Notes: a model not told the origin generated them from the letters alone. A stretch of 64,000 bases of DNA from Synechococcus sp. CS-1330 (GCA_025128025.1 JAHLYR010000066.1:47233-111232); one strand, 5' to 3'. Positions 31,609 to 40,845 are shown, numbered from the stretch's first letter. Program-made: numbers and translations.

Positions 31609-32184
31609 GTGTCACACCCGCACTATCAAGAGGCATTTCTGACTCAACTCTCCCAAGAGCTGCGCTCCGAAAACGCCGCCACGGTGTTGCTGGCCCTGGA
31701 AGATCTGGAAAGGCAGGGGCCATTGCCACAAGAGGGCTGGTCTTTGCGGGGCAAGGCATTGATGTTGCAACACCAGCCGGAGAATGGTCTCGCCAGCCTG
31801 AAGGCCGGCCTTGAGGCCCATCCGAGCAGTGTGGTCTTGCGGCTCAACCTGGCGGCAGCCCATTTGGCCCTTGGTGAGGCTCTGAAGGCCATGGAGCTGC
31901 TTGAGCCCCTTGAGCTGTCTCCGACAGAGGAGTTTCAGCGGCGGGCCGCCCTGCTGCGAAATCGCGCCCGCGCGGCGGCCCAGTGCGGGCAACATTCGCT
32001 GGCTGTGCGTGATTTAGAGGTACTGCGGCAGCTGGAAGGCGAGTCTGAGGGCCTGCTCTGGAGCCTGGCACAGGCCTACGAGCAGGTGGGAGCCTTGGAC
32101 AAGGCTGCCTTGCTGTATCGATTAATCCTGAGGAAACCCGAAGAAGTGATACTTACGGAGTCGTCTTTTACGGAGTCGTCTTAA
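31609..32184 (+). CDS. TPR protein
   Basis: A helical-repeat protein of about 191 residues from GTG 31609, chosen because the frame upstream overlaps the divergent GT2 gene. TPR units are visible: LLALEDLERQGPLPQEGWSL, GKALMLQHQPENGLASLKAG, NLAAAHLALGEALKAMELLE and AQAYEQVGALDKAALLYRLI. The last residues repeat TESSFTESS, encoded by a perfect short DNA duplication (tacggagtcgtctt twice), so the end has grown by slippage. It is convergent with the outer-membrane-like gene with a four-base overlap. It is probably a scaffold for the neighbouring glycosylation enzymes. Confidence 0.7.
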   Translation: MSHPHYQEAFLTQLSQELRSENAATVLLALEDLERQGPLPQEGWSLRGKALMLQHQPENGLASLKAGLEAHPSSVVLRLNLAAAHLALGEALKAMELLEPLELSPTEEFQRRAALLRNRARAAAQCGQHSLAVRDLEVLRQLEGESEGLLWSLAQAYEQVGALDKAALLYRLILRKPEEVILTESSFTESS

Positions 32185-33383
32185 AATCCAATGCTGGTGG
32201 TGAGCTGGAGCCGGTAGCGATCGGTATAGCCGGGCACGGATGGATCCCAGTCGACGTTCTTGATGATGTTGGTGATACCGGGGGTGATCACCCAGTTGAT
32301 TTCCTCAAAGGGTTTGAAGCTGGCCGCTAGGGAGAGATTGCGGCCCCACCATTCGGCGATCAGGCTGACCTGGGGATTGATCATCCATGATACTGAAGCC
32401 ACTGGGCTGGGGGAGCCGTAATTGAGGCCATCGGCGTTGCAATTGCGTGTCTGTTGGGGAGTGAGCTGGTCATTGCCCGTGCTGCTCCGCAGGGAATTGC
32501 AGGCCTGTGCTTGGTCTTCGACGATAGTGTCCAAGGGACGGTAAAGGCCGTTGGCAATGCCCGCGGTGATGTAGAGATCGTTGGTGTTGAGCTCTATGGG
32601 ACCGCCAAGGTCAAAACGGGCACTTACAACGGCGTAAGCACTCTTTCCAGTATCTTTCTGTGTCTCATCTAATTCCACTAAATTAATAGCCCCTACCTTG
32701 AGGGAGACATCGCGGCCTAGGTTGCGACTGATGGCAAGGTTTAGACCCTGGCCTTCCCCGAATTTGGTTCCTTCACTTTCTTGACCGGGACGGGTGGTGG
32801 CCAAGCTGGTGAAATTAAAGCCTAGATCAATGCCGATCAATTTCACGGGGTCTCCCAGACCCACCACAAAGTCAGCGGTCCCTTTTCCGTAGTTCTTGAA
32901 TTCATCGGAAATGCTGTTTGTGCCGCAGACATATCCGCCCGTTACATTGCAGCTTTCCAGGAAAATACCCGCCTGGAAACCTCCAAATCGGTTGCCGTAG
33001 CCGTTAGGAACGCGCTGGGTGATTGAAGGCAGCCACACATCTCCACGTTTCACCTGGTATAAACCACCGGTGACCCAGGGTGTCTTGGTGGATTCGCCAG
33101 CTGTAGGGGCAGAAGCATTCTGGGCGGTTGCCGCAGCCTGGGCAAGCTCGTTGGGGTCGATTACATCACCCAAAGGCACAGATTCCCAGACCAGTGGAGA
33201 GATCGGCAGGTGGCTGGAGGACACAGCTTCCCAGACCGGTGGAGGTGAAGAGATCGGTAAGTGGCTGGAGGGCACCGATTGCCACTGCTGGGACCAGCCA
33301 GGCTCGGTTGCCAGGCCGATCGCTACTGCCATCCCCAGTAGCCCATATCTCTTGGAATTATGGTGGACTGGAAGTCGCATCAT
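32181..33383 (-). CDS. Putative outer-membrane beta-barrel protein
   Basis: A 400-residue exported protein. The N-terminus has a basic start, hydrophobic core and signal-peptide-like end (IGLATEPGWSQQ); a low-complexity segment repeats SSHLPIS/VWE two to three times. The rest alternates polar and hydrophobic residues as in beta strands (LIGIDLGFNFTSL, VSLKVGAINLVEL, PQVSLIAEWWGRNLSLAAS) and ends YRLQLTTSIGF with the C-terminal Phe expected of barrel proteins. I do not recognise a named family. It lies between the RTX/glycosyltransferase run and wzc, so it may take part in export or surface display. Confidence 0.65.
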   Translation of the reverse strand: MMRLPVHHNSKRYGLLGMAVAIGLATEPGWSQQWQSVPSSHLPISSPPPVWEAVSSSHLPISPLVWESVPLGDVIDPNELAQAAATAQNASAPTAGESTKTPWVTGGLYQVKRGDVWLPSITQRVPNGYGNRFGGFQAGIFLESCNVTGGYVCGTNSISDEFKNYGKGTADFVVGLGDPVKLIGIDLGFNFTSLATTRPGQESEGTKFGEGQGLNLAISRNLGRDVSLKVGAINLVELDETQKDTGKSAYAVVSARFDLGGPIELNTNDLYITAGIANGLYRPLDTIVEDQAQACNSLRSSTGNDQLTPQQTRNCNADGLNYGSPSPVASVSWMINPQVSLIAEWWGRNLSLAASFKPFEEINWVITPGITNIIKNVDWDPSVPGYTDRYRLQLTTSIGF

Positions 33384-33489
33384 GGTGCAAGGTTGGTTAT
33401 GGAAATATGATTTGTGATTTGGATTTTAGTAGGTATTTTGTCTCTTTGGCGGTATTTTAAGGTCGTGGAAATGGAGATCTCGCTGGGGT

Positions 33490-35967
33490 TCATGTGTCAA
33501 TCCAGTCGAGGAAGCGGCGGCGCAGCTTGCTGGCTTGCATTCTCCAGGCGCTGAGGACCGTGTTCTTGCTCGCCTCAGCGTTGTCGCCCCTTGTTTCGCT
33601 ATCGCCTTCGCTGTCGTCTTGGTTGTAATAGGAGTAAGAGCTGCGGGTGTCGTAGACGCCATAGCCATAACCATACCCATACCCATATTTGGATCCATAG
33701 CCATATTTGTAGCGGTTGCCGTAGCCGTAGGCGGCGTTGAGCTCGCTCTCCTCCTTGACCGCATTGGTGACCACCCCCAGCAGCTGGGCGCCGGAGCTGC
33801 GTACGCGGCTGATTGCTTCTTTGGGCAGGCCCCGGTCCACCTGATCGAGGCTCACCAGCAGGATTAAGCCATCTAGATGCTGGGCCAGTAGGGGGGAATC
33901 GGCGAGCCCGAGTACCGGTGGCGTGTCGAAGAGCACGAGGTCGAATTGGTCGGAATCCGCTAATTCCTTCACCAGCTCGTGCATGCGGTTGGAGCTGAGT
34001 AGGCGAGTGGTGTCCGGTGGCCGGGTGCCGGAGGTGAGCACGCTCCAATTGTCGTGGCCCTGCACCTTCTGAAGCACCTCGCGCCAATGCAGAGTGGGTT
34101 CGGTGAGCAGGTTGCTAAGGCCGGTGAGGTTGTTAAGGCCAAGGCGGTAGTGCAGTTGGGGTTTGCGCATGTCGGCATCCACCAGCAGCACCCGTTGGCC
34201 CATTTCAGAGAGGGTTTTGGCTAGTAGCACATTCACCAGGGATTTACCCTCTGAGGGCACGGAGCTGGTGAGGGCAAGCGAGCGTAGGGGCTTGTCGCTG
34301 CTGAGGAAGCGGATGCTGGTGAACAGGTTGCGGAACGCCTCTTGGTAGAAGAAGCGCTGGTAGCCGCTGAGGCCTGGTTGTGGTGGCGTTTCGTTGCCAG
34401 CATCGCCCGTGCCAGCCTCTGCCACCGCTGGCTTGGAGCTGCTGCGATCGAGCTCTTGCAACAGGAAGCGCTTGTCTTCTCGCACCCCTAGGAAAAAGGC
34501 CACGTGGGGAATGTGGCCCAGTAGGGGTTCGCCCAGCTCTTCTTTTACTTCGCGGGGATTGCGGAAGCCGCGATCCATCCTGTCGCGCAGCAGGCCGGCG
34601 CCCACGCCGGCCACCACGCCCAGCAGCAAGCCAGATAGCACGCCTTTCCTGAGACTGGGTTCCTCGGGAAATCCCTTCACTTTGGGAGGGGCGATCAGCT
34701 TCCAGGGCAGGGTGTTCTGGGCCTGTTCCAGCTGGAAGGTGGCCCGGGTGCTGAGGAAGCTGGCCAGATTGTTTTGGGCCACCCCCAGCTGCTGCTGGCA
34801 CTCCTCAAATTCTTTGATCAAGCTGGGCTGCTTGAGAAAGCGGCGGTCGATCTGCTGGATCTGGGCATTGAGGGTGCCGGAGCGGGTGGCATTGAGGGAT
34901 AAGGAGGTGTCCACCGCTTCGAGCTGCTGGCTGCGGCGTTGGCCGGCCAGGCGGTTGCGCAGGGCCACCAGGTTTTGCACCCGCGGCGAATCACTGCGAT
35001 ACACGCTGCGGGCTTCGGCGAGCTGCTGTTCGACGCTTTGCAGTTGGTCGAGCAGGTCGCTGCGGGCCTGGGTCACACTCACCCCATCGATCTGGCCAGC
35101 AGCGGCTGCGGTGCCGCCACTGCTGAAATTGGCGGCGGTGAGGCGGCCCGAGGCGATGTCCTGGCGCAGTTTCAGCAGGCGCGTGCGTTCGGCTTCCACT
35201 TGGCGCTGCTGGGTGGCCATGCCCATCGACTCTGCTTTGAGGGCAACGGCTTCCGTTTCCGGGGATAGGAGGTTGTACTGGCGGCGGAAGTTGGCCAGCT
35301 TTGCTTGCAACTTGTCCACCTTGGCCACTAGCAGGGGTTCCTGCTGGTCGAGAAACAGCAGACCCTGGGAGAGACGTTCGCGCTTTTGATTCAGGGCAAA
35401 CTGCAAATAGGCCTGGCTGAGGGCGTCGAGGCTGCGCTGCACCTCGGCAGGTTTGCGACCCAGCAGTTTGACTTCGAGCACCCCTTCCACCAGTCCTCCC
35501 TTGCGCGTGCCGCCGGCTTGGCTCACGGAGAGGCTGCTGATGGGGCCTGAGGCAGCTCCTAGCTTCTGGTAAAGGGGATCGAGCACCAGGGGGCTGGAGA
35601 GGGTTTGGATCAGGGTGGGAATGTCCACGCTGGTGCGGTTGCGGGCCAGGCTTTCCACCACGCCGCCGCCGCCTTCCATCCCGCCGCTGCCACCGGCACC
35701 ACCACCACCACTGGAATTAATCGGATCGGCGATCAGCAGCTGAAAACTGCCTGCATAAACAGGCGCCGTGATGCGCTGATACAGGGTGTTTATCGAGTAA
35801 GCAGCAAACACTGAGGTGCCCACCACGAGCACTAGGCGCTGGCGGCGGCGGATGGCCCGCCAGATCTCCATGAGCTGGACGCCGCCGGCATCTTGCTCCG
35901 CTGATGGATTCGTATAGACCACCGCGCCCGAAGTGGGGCTTGGTAGAGCTGGAGACAGCTCTTGCAA
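33490..35967 (-). CDS. wzc: Wzc-type polysaccharide co-polymerase and tyrosine kinase
   Basis: An 825-residue BY-kinase. A Wzz domain spans the N-terminal half, with membrane helices near residues 45-62 and 455-475 flanking a periplasmic coiled coil. The cytoplasmic kinase has Walker A SSVPSEGKS (about 568-576), Walker A' VLLVDADMRKP and Walker B LVLFDTPP. The C-terminal tail (about 745-785) holds 14 tyrosines in a Gly-Tyr run, the autophosphorylation cluster. It controls chain length and export of capsule or exopolysaccharide with Wza, encoded divergently 120 bases away. Confidence 0.95.
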   Translation of the reverse strand: MQELSPALPSPTSGAVVYTNPSAEQDAGGVQLMEIWRAIRRRQRLVLVVGTSVFAAYSINTLYQRITAPVYAGSFQLLIADPINSSGGGGAGGSGGMEGGGGVVESLARNRTSVDIPTLIQTLSSPLVLDPLYQKLGAASGPISSLSVSQAGGTRKGGLVEGVLEVKLLGRKPAEVQRSLDALSQAYLQFALNQKRERLSQGLLFLDQQEPLLVAKVDKLQAKLANFRRQYNLLSPETEAVALKAESMGMATQQRQVEAERTRLLKLRQDIASGRLTAANFSSGGTAAAAGQIDGVSVTQARSDLLDQLQSVEQQLAEARSVYRSDSPRVQNLVALRNRLAGQRRSQQLEAVDTSLSLNATRSGTLNAQIQQIDRRFLKQPSLIKEFEECQQQLGVAQNNLASFLSTRATFQLEQAQNTLPWKLIAPPKVKGFPEEPSLRKGVLSGLLLGVVAGVGAGLLRDRMDRGFRNPREVKEELGEPLLGHIPHVAFFLGVREDKRFLLQELDRSSSKPAVAEAGTGDAGNETPPQPGLSGYQRFFYQEAFRNLFTSIRFLSSDKPLRSLALTSSVPSEGKSLVNVLLAKTLSEMGQRVLLVDADMRKPQLHYRLGLNNLTGLSNLLTEPTLHWREVLQKVQGHDNWSVLTSGTRPPDTTRLLSSNRMHELVKELADSDQFDLVLFDTPPVLGLADSPLLAQHLDGLILLVSLDQVDRGLPKEAISRVRSSGAQLLGVVTNAVKEESELNAAYGYGNRYKYGYGSKYGYGYGYGYGVYDTRSSYSYYNQDDSEGDSETRGDNAEASKNTVLSAWRMQASKLRRRFLDWIDT

Positions 35968-36087
35968 ATCAAACCCCTCCTTTAAGTCTGTTTAGGCAAG
36001 TTATCAAAGCTTTGCCCACTGGCAAGCCCTGGCAGAGCCGCTTTATGTGTGGTTCGATAGCAACAGCAAATTGATCTTTGGGTAGCG

Positions 36088-37182
36088 GTGTTGGGTTGTT
36101 CTGCAAGCCTGCTGGCCTGCTCCCTGCTGGCGACTGGTCTTACCGCGAGCAGCGTGGTTGTTTTGCCCCCTGCGGCGAAAGCCGTTGAGGCGAGCGCTGG
36201 CCTTGTGCAGGCGGTGCCGGTAAGCCAGGAAGATGCCTATGTGCTGGGCCCTGGCGATGGTCTGCAGCTGCGCTTCTTCGGCGCCACCGAGCTGAGCGGG
36301 CCGGTGGAGGTGCTCAGTGATGGCAACGTCAGCTTGCCGCTGCTAGGCCCGGTGCGGCTCACGGGCCTCACCCTGCCCCAGGCAAACCAGTGGCTGGAGT
36401 TGATCTACAAGAAACAACTGCTGCGCCCGGAGTTGCAGCTAAGCCTGGTGCGGCCCCGGCCCCTGCGTGTGGCGCTGGTGGGGGAGGTGGAGCGCCCTGG
36501 GCTTTACACGCTCACCTCCTCCGAGCTATCCCAAACCGAAGCCAAGGTGAGCATTAGCGGCTTGCCCACGTTGGTGGATGCGATCCAGAAGGCCGGCGGG
36601 ATCACCCCCATGGCCAACCTGCGCGAGGTCACCTTGCAGAGGCGCCTGCCCGGGGAGCCGCTGCGCTACAAGCGCACCAGCGTTGATCTGCTGGCGCTGG
36701 TGCAGCAGGGCGATCAGTTGCAGAATCCAATTTTGTTTGACGGCGACACCATCCGGATCGAAGCGGCAAGCGAGCCAGTGGCGGAGGTGATCGAGCTGGC
36801 CTCCACCACCCTTTCACCCGACACGATCAGTGTGAATGTGATCGGCGAGGTGCTGAGCCCAGGCACGCTGCCGCTGCCGGCGAATACGCCGCTGGTGCAG
36901 GCGGTGCTGGCGGCTGGTGGCCCCCAGACCTGGCGCGCCAGCAAGGGCAATGTGGAGCTGGTGCGGATCAACCGCAACGGCACGGCCACTCGCCAGCGCT
37001 TTCAGCTCAACCTGAGCCAGGGGGCTTCCAATACTAAGAATCCGCCGCTGCGCGATGGCGACACGGTGGTGGTGAACCGCAGCGGCTTGGCAAGGGCTAG
37101 TGATGCGATCGGAGCGGTGAGCACGCCGCTCACCGGGCTAGTGAATATTCTGGCCCTGGTGGATCTGATTAACAAGGATTGA
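36088..37182 (+). CDS. wza: Wza-type polysaccharide export protein
   Basis: A 364-residue outer-membrane or periplasmic channel subunit. The N-terminus is a signal peptide with Cys4 near the start (MLGCSASLLACSLLATGL), not a clear lipobox. DAYVLGPGDGLQLRFFG begins the Poly_export domain, and two SLBB domains follow (LRVALVGEVERPGLYTLT and SVNVIGEVLSPGTLPLP). GTG 36088 is the first usable start. It is divergent from wzc and its stop overlaps the phosphatase ATG by one base, so exporter and phosphatase are co-expressed. Confidence 0.92.
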   Translation: MLGCSASLLACSLLATGLTASSVVVLPPAAKAVEASAGLVQAVPVSQEDAYVLGPGDGLQLRFFGATELSGPVEVLSDGNVSLPLLGPVRLTGLTLPQANQWLELIYKKQLLRPELQLSLVRPRPLRVALVGEVERPGLYTLTSSELSQTEAKVSISGLPTLVDAIQKAGGITPMANLREVTLQRRLPGEPLRYKRTSVDLLALVQQGDQLQNPILFDGDTIRIEAASEPVAEVIELASTTLSPDTISVNVIGEVLSPGTLPLPANTPLVQAVLAAGGPQTWRASKGNVELVRINRNGTATRQRFQLNLSQGASNTKNPPLRDGDTVVVNRSGLARASDAIGAVSTPLTGLVNILALVDLINKD

Positions 37183-37658
37183 TGCCAGATCCACTGATGC
37201 CAGATCCCGGCCAAAGCCGCTTTCGGCTCGATTGGGTGCTGGTGCAGGAGTTGGCTGTGGGTCCGGCGCCCAGGGCCGGGCGCCATCTGGATCGACTCAG
37301 CGCTGAAGGTATCGCAGCAATCCTTAGCCTTTGCAGCGAGCAGGAAGCGCCGCCACCGGCGGGCATCTCAACCCGGTTTGTGACCAAGCGGCTGGTGCTG
37401 CCGGATCACCGCAGCGAGCGGCTACCTGAGCTCAGCGAGCTGGAAGGGGCCCTAGCCGCCTTGACCGAGCTGCGCAGCCAGGGCCCTGTCTATGTGCACT
37501 GCATGGCTGGGATGGAGCGTTCCCCCCTGGTGTGCCTGGGCTGGCTGATCCAGCAGCATGGGCTCACTGCTCAGCGCGCTTTGGATTATTTGATGCAGGC
37601 TCACCCAGGCACTAATCCTTTGCCAGGTCAGCTGGCTTTGCTAAGTCGGCTGGCCTGA
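37182..37658 (+). CDS. Dual-specificity/tyrosine protein phosphatase
   Basis: A 158-residue cysteine phosphatase. The P-loop is VHCMAGMERS with nucleophile Cys107 and Arg113, and the general acid is probably Asp75 in LVLPDHRSERLPE. The ATG overlaps the wza stop (TGATG). The neighbourhood suggests that it dephosphorylates the tyrosine tail of the Wzc kinase, replacing the low-molecular-weight Wzb phosphatase usual in proteobacteria; that pairing is inference. Its first codons contain a near-perfect 13-base direct repeat (gatgccagatcc), giving MPDP twice. Confidence 0.85.
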   Translation: MPDPLMPDPGQSRFRLDWVLVQELAVGPAPRAGRHLDRLSAEGIAAILSLCSEQEAPPPAGISTRFVTKRLVLPDHRSERLPELSELEGALAALTELRSQGPVYVHCMAGMERSPLVCLGWLIQQHGLTAQRALDYLMQAHPGTNPLPGQLALLSRLA

Positions 37659-37682
37659 TTCGGAGTCTGTTAAATTATTTTA

Positions 37683-37701
37683 CCCCCCCCCCCAAAAAAA
37701 A
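37683..37701. repeat. Homopolymer tract C11-A8
   Basis: Eleven C followed by eight A, 24 bases after the phosphatase stop, in an otherwise mixed intergenic region. It is the longest homopolymer I noticed in the window and a likely slippage site. It does not lie inside an evident gene; the next gene starts about 180 bases downstream. Sequencing error is a possible cause of the exact length. Confidence 0.8.
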
Positions 37702-37820
37702 TGAACAAAAGCTTGATCCGGCCTGGCTGCTCCTGGTAACTTTGACTATAATTGCGTCTGCATGACCTGAGGCTGTTGAGCAACGCTCGCGTCCGGGTCT
37801 AATTTTTGAGGAATATAGTA

Positions 37821-37826
37821 TATAAT
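37821..37826 (+). promoter_or_regulatory. Candidate -10 box upstream of the RS-rich small protein
   Basis: A perfect TATAAT lies 56 bases before the ATG at 37882 in an AT-rich stretch; a second TATAAT occurs at 37747-37752. No convincing -35 hexamer is at the right spacing for either. The 220-base gap between the phosphatase and the next gene otherwise shows only the homopolymer tract. Confidence 0.35.
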
Positions 37827-37881
37827 TCATGTCGTTTGGTAGTATTAATATATCTACTTCTTCTGATTGAGGCTTTGACCC

Positions 37882-38148
37882 ATGGATCGCGCCCATCGAT
37901 CTAGGAGCGGCTCCCGAAAGAAGAATTCTTCCAGATCTGGAAATTCTTCCCGATCTAAGCGCAGCTCCAGTCGATCAGGACGGCGTTCCGGCTCAACCAA
38001 GCGCGGCTTGAGCCTCTGGCTGGCGCTGCTGAAGAAGCACGCCATCTCCATGGTGGTTGGCTCGCTGGTGGTGGCCTTGGCCCTCGGCTATTTCATGCGC
38101 CAATCCCCGGGAAATGATTTGCCTGCCTCTTCAGAGCTATCTGGCTAA
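37882..38148 (+). CDS. Small Arg/Ser-rich single-pass membrane protein
   Basis: An 88-residue protein. Residues 1-42 are almost entirely Arg, Ser, Lys and Gly in RS-like runs ([20 protein letters not shown]), followed by one membrane helix (about 53-72, [18 protein letters not shown]) and a short polar tail. The strongly positive N-terminus should be cytoplasmic. GAGG lies about nine bases before the ATG. I do not recognise the family. It lies between the export genes and the UDP-xylose genes, so membrane anchoring or binding of anionic polymer or nucleic acid is conceivable. Confidence 0.65.
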   Translation: MDRAHRSRSGSRKKNSSRSGNSSRSKRSSSRSGRRSGSTKRGLSLWLALLKKHAISMVVGSLVVALALGYFMRQSPGNDLPASSELSG

Positions 38149-38201
38149 TCACGGCAGCAGCGCGCCGCCGGCTGTCCTTTTCACCACCACCACCACCCCC
38201 C

Positions 38202-39146
38202 ATGCCCGCCTCTCTCCCCCGCAACTTGATCACCGGCGGCGCCGGCTTTGTGGGCTCGCACCTGGTGGACCGGCTGATGGAAGCTGGCGAGGAGGTGATC
38301 TGCCTCGACAACTTTTTCACTGGCCGTAAGGCCAATGTGGCCAAGTGGATTGGCCATCCGCGCTTTGAGCTGATCCGCCACGATGTCACCGAACCGATCC
38401 GGTTGGAGGTGGACCGGATCTGGCATCTGGCCTGCCCGGCTTCACCGGTGCACTACCAGCACAACCCGATCAAAACCGCCAAAACCAGCTTCCTGGGCAC
38501 CTACAACATGCTGGGCCTGGCGCGGCGGGTGGGGGCGCGGCTACTGCTGGCCAGCACCAGTGAGGTGTATGGCGATCCGGAGGTGCACCCCCAGCCGGAG
38601 AGCTACCGGGGCTGCGTGAACACGATCGGCATCCGCAGCTGCTACGACGAGGGCAAGCGGATCGCCGAAACGCTGTGCTTTGACTACCGGCGCATGCATG
38701 GGGTGGAGATCCGGGTGGCGCGGATCTTCAATACCTATGGGCCAAGGATGCTGCCGGATGACGGCCGGGTGGTGAGCAACTTCATCGTGCAGGCCCTTAA
38801 AGGCGAGCCGCTCACCCTTTATGGCGATGGCAGCCAGACGCGCTCTTTTTGCTATGTGGATGATCTGGTGGAGGGCCTGATCCGGCTGATGAATGGGGCC
38901 CACACCGGCCCGATCAACATCGGCAACCCCGGTGAGTTCACGATCCGCCAGCTGGCCGAGCTGGTGCGCTCTCGGATCAACCCCGATCTACCGCTCACCT
39001 GTGAACCGCTGCCCGCCGATGACCCGCTGCAACGTCAACCGGTGATCGAGCTGGCCACCTGCGAGCTGGGCTGGCAGCCCACGGTGCCGCTGGAGCAGGG
39101 GCTGGAGCCCACCATCGCTTACTTCCGCGAGGCGCTCAGCGCATGA
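38202..39146 (+). CDS. uxs: UDP-glucuronate decarboxylase (UDP-xylose synthase)
   Basis: A 314-residue extended SDR making UDP-xylose from UDP-glucuronate. The NAD loop is [12 protein letters not shown], the active-site Ser/Tyr/Lys are in [12 protein letters not shown] and SCYDEGKR, and [21 protein letters not shown] plus [16 protein letters not shown] are typical of UXS, including the eukaryotic enzymes. The stop overlaps the UDP-glucose dehydrogenase ATG by four bases, giving a complete two-step route from UDP-glucose to UDP-xylose for surface polysaccharide. Confidence 0.94.
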   Translation: MPASLPRNLITGGAGFVGSHLVDRLMEAGEEVICLDNFFTGRKANVAKWIGHPRFELIRHDVTEPIRLEVDRIWHLACPASPVHYQHNPIKTAKTSFLGTYNMLGLARRVGARLLLASTSEVYGDPEVHPQPESYRGCVNTIGIRSCYDEGKRIAETLCFDYRRMHGVEIRVARIFNTYGPRMLPDDGRVVSNFIVQALKGEPLTLYGDGSQTRSFCYVDDLVEGLIRLMNGAHTGPINIGNPGEFTIRQLAELVRSRINPDLPLTCEPLPADDPLQRQPVIELATCELGWQPTVPLEQGLEPTIAYFREALSA

Positions 39147-40540
39147 TTCGCTCAATCTGCTGCATCGGCGCCGGCTATGTGGGCGGGCCCACGATGGCGG
39201 TGATTGCCGATCGCTGCCCCGGGATTCAGGTGACGGTGGTGGACCTCAACGCCGAGCGCATCGCCGCCTGGAACGCCCCCGATCTCAGCCAGCTACCAAT
39301 CTATGAGCCGGGGCTCGACGCGCTGGTGGGCCGGGCGCGGGGCCGCAACCTGCACTTCACCACGGCGGTGGAGGCGGCGATCGCTGGGGCCGACATGGTG
39401 TTCCTCTCGGTGAACACGCCCACCAAAACCAAGGGTGTGGGAGCGGGCCAGGCCAGCGACCTGCGCTGGATCGAGGCCTCAGCCCGCCAGGTGGCCGCCT
39501 CCGCCCAGGGCCACACGATCGTGGTGGAAAAAAGCACCCTGCCGGTGCGCACCGCCGAAACGGTGCAGACCATCCTTAATGCCGTGCCCCTTAGTTCCGT
39601 GCCAGGGGCCGAGGGCAAAACTTTCTCGGTGCTCTCCAATCCGGAGTTTCTGGCGGAGGGCACGGCGATCGCCGATCTGCAGGCGCCGGATCGGGTGCTG
39701 ATCGGCGGCGAGGATCCAGCGGCGATCGAGGCGCTGGCGGCTATCTACGGCCAGTGGGTGCCGGCCGAACGCATCCTGCGCACCAATCTGTGGAGCTCAG
39801 AGCTCTCCAAGCTCACGGCCAACGCCTTTTTGGCGCAGCGGATCAGCTCGATCAATGCAATCGCGGCCCTGTGTGAGGCCACCGGCGCCGATGTGGGCGA
39901 GGTGGCCAAGGCGATCGGGGCCGACAGCCGCATCGGTGCCAAGTTTCTCAAGGCAGGCCCGGGCTTTGGTGGCAGCTGCTTCCAGAAAGACATCCTCAAC
40001 CTGGTGTACCTCTGCGGCCACTACGGCCTGCACGAGGTGGCGGCCTACTGGCAGCAGGTGGTGGCGCTCAACCGCTGGCAGCAGCAGCGCATTGCCCGGC
40101 TCGTGGTGAACAGGTTGTTTGGCACCGTGAGCGGCAAGCGCATCGGCGTGCTGGGCTTTGCCTTCAAGGCGGATACGAATGACACGCGCGAATCCCCGGC
40201 GATCCGCATCTGCCGGGATCTGCTTGAGGAGGGGGCGGTGCTGCAGATCGTGGATCCAAAGGTGAGTGAGCGCCAGCTGGCGCAGGATCTGGGCCAGCCC
40301 GCTGGCGCTGGCGAGGGCAGCTGGCAGCAGGTGGCAGAGGTGCAGCAGGCTGCCAGCGGCGCCGATGCCTTGGTGCTGCTCACCGAATGGCAGGCGTTTG
40401 CCGAGATCGACTGGGCGGCGGTGGCGGCGGTGATGCGGCGGCCGGCCTGGCTGTTTGATGCGCGTGCCAAGGCCGATGCGGCGGCGGCGCGGGCAGCGGG
40501 GTTGCAGGTGTGGCGCGTGGGAGAGGGGGCTGATGACTGA
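39143..40540 (+). CDS. ugd: UDP-glucose 6-dehydrogenase
   Basis: A 465-residue NAD-dependent enzyme oxidising UDP-glucose to UDP-glucuronate. The NAD loop is CIGAGYVGG (residues 7-15), [15 protein letters not shown] follows, and the catalytic Cys279 lies in [31 protein letters not shown] is in the C-terminal domain. Its length and these motifs are closer to the animal-type UGDH than to short bacterial Ugd. It is coupled to uxs by a four-base overlap. Two decayed partial copies of this gene occur at 49.7-50.4 kb and 50.7-50.9 kb. Confidence 0.95.
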   Translation: MIRSICCIGAGYVGGPTMAVIADRCPGIQVTVVDLNAERIAAWNAPDLSQLPIYEPGLDALVGRARGRNLHFTTAVEAAIAGADMVFLSVNTPTKTKGVGAGQASDLRWIEASARQVAASAQGHTIVVEKSTLPVRTAETVQTILNAVPLSSVPGAEGKTFSVLSNPEFLAEGTAIADLQAPDRVLIGGEDPAAIEALAAIYGQWVPAERILRTNLWSSELSKLTANAFLAQRISSINAIAALCEATGADVGEVAKAIGADSRIGAKFLKAGPGFGGSCFQKDILNLVYLCGHYGLHEVAAYWQQVVALNRWQQQRIARLVVNRLFGTVSGKRIGVLGFAFKADTNDTRESPAIRICRDLLEEGAVLQIVDPKVSERQLAQDLGQPAGAGEGSWQQVAEVQQAASGADALVLLTEWQAFAEIDWAAVAAVMRRPAWLFDARAKADAAAARAAGLQVWRVGEGADD

Positions 40541-40562
40541 ACACCGAACGGCTCGGACTCAA

Positions 40563-40591
40563 TGTGCTGCGGCGGCTAGATTTGCAGCACA
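40563..40591. promoter_or_regulatory. Inverted repeat before toxin-antitoxin module 1
   Basis: TGTGCTGC and GCAGCACA form perfect eight-base arms separated by 13 bases, ending 26 bases before the antitoxin start. The position fits an operator bound by the Phd-type antitoxin, which normally autorepresses its operon. It could alternatively be a weak hairpin after ugd, but it has no T-run. Confidence 0.5.
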
Positions 40592-40617
40592 ACTCATGAT
40601 CCACAGCGAAGGCCCTC

Positions 40618-40845
40618 GTGAAAGAGCTCAATATTCGTGAGATGCGCGCCAGTCTCGGCCAGCTGGCCGAGTTGGTCGCCGCTGAGGGCGAGTTGGTCAT
40701 CCGCCGGCGAGGCGAGCCGATTGCGCGGGTCCTGCCCATGACGCAGCAACGCTGCCCCCCCGACCATGCCGACCTTCGCCAACGGATGCCGTTGTTGGCG
40801 AAGGCATCAGCGGATCTGATCCGCGCTGAGCGTGATGAGCGTTGA
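40618..40845 (+). CDS. Phd/YefM-type antitoxin, module 1
   Basis: A 75-residue protein from GTG. The N-terminal KELNIREMRASLGQLAELV and the beta strand ELVIRRRGEPIARVLPM are typical of Phd/YefM antitoxins, which bind DNA with the N-terminal half and wrap the toxin with the C-terminal half. The C-terminus is helical and charged (KASADLIRAERDER). It overlaps the PIN toxin gene by four bases (TTGA), standard for a type II module. Confidence 0.85.
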   Translation: MKELNIREMRASLGQLAELVAAEGELVIRRRGEPIARVLPMTQQRCPPDHADLRQRMPLLAKASADLIRAERDER

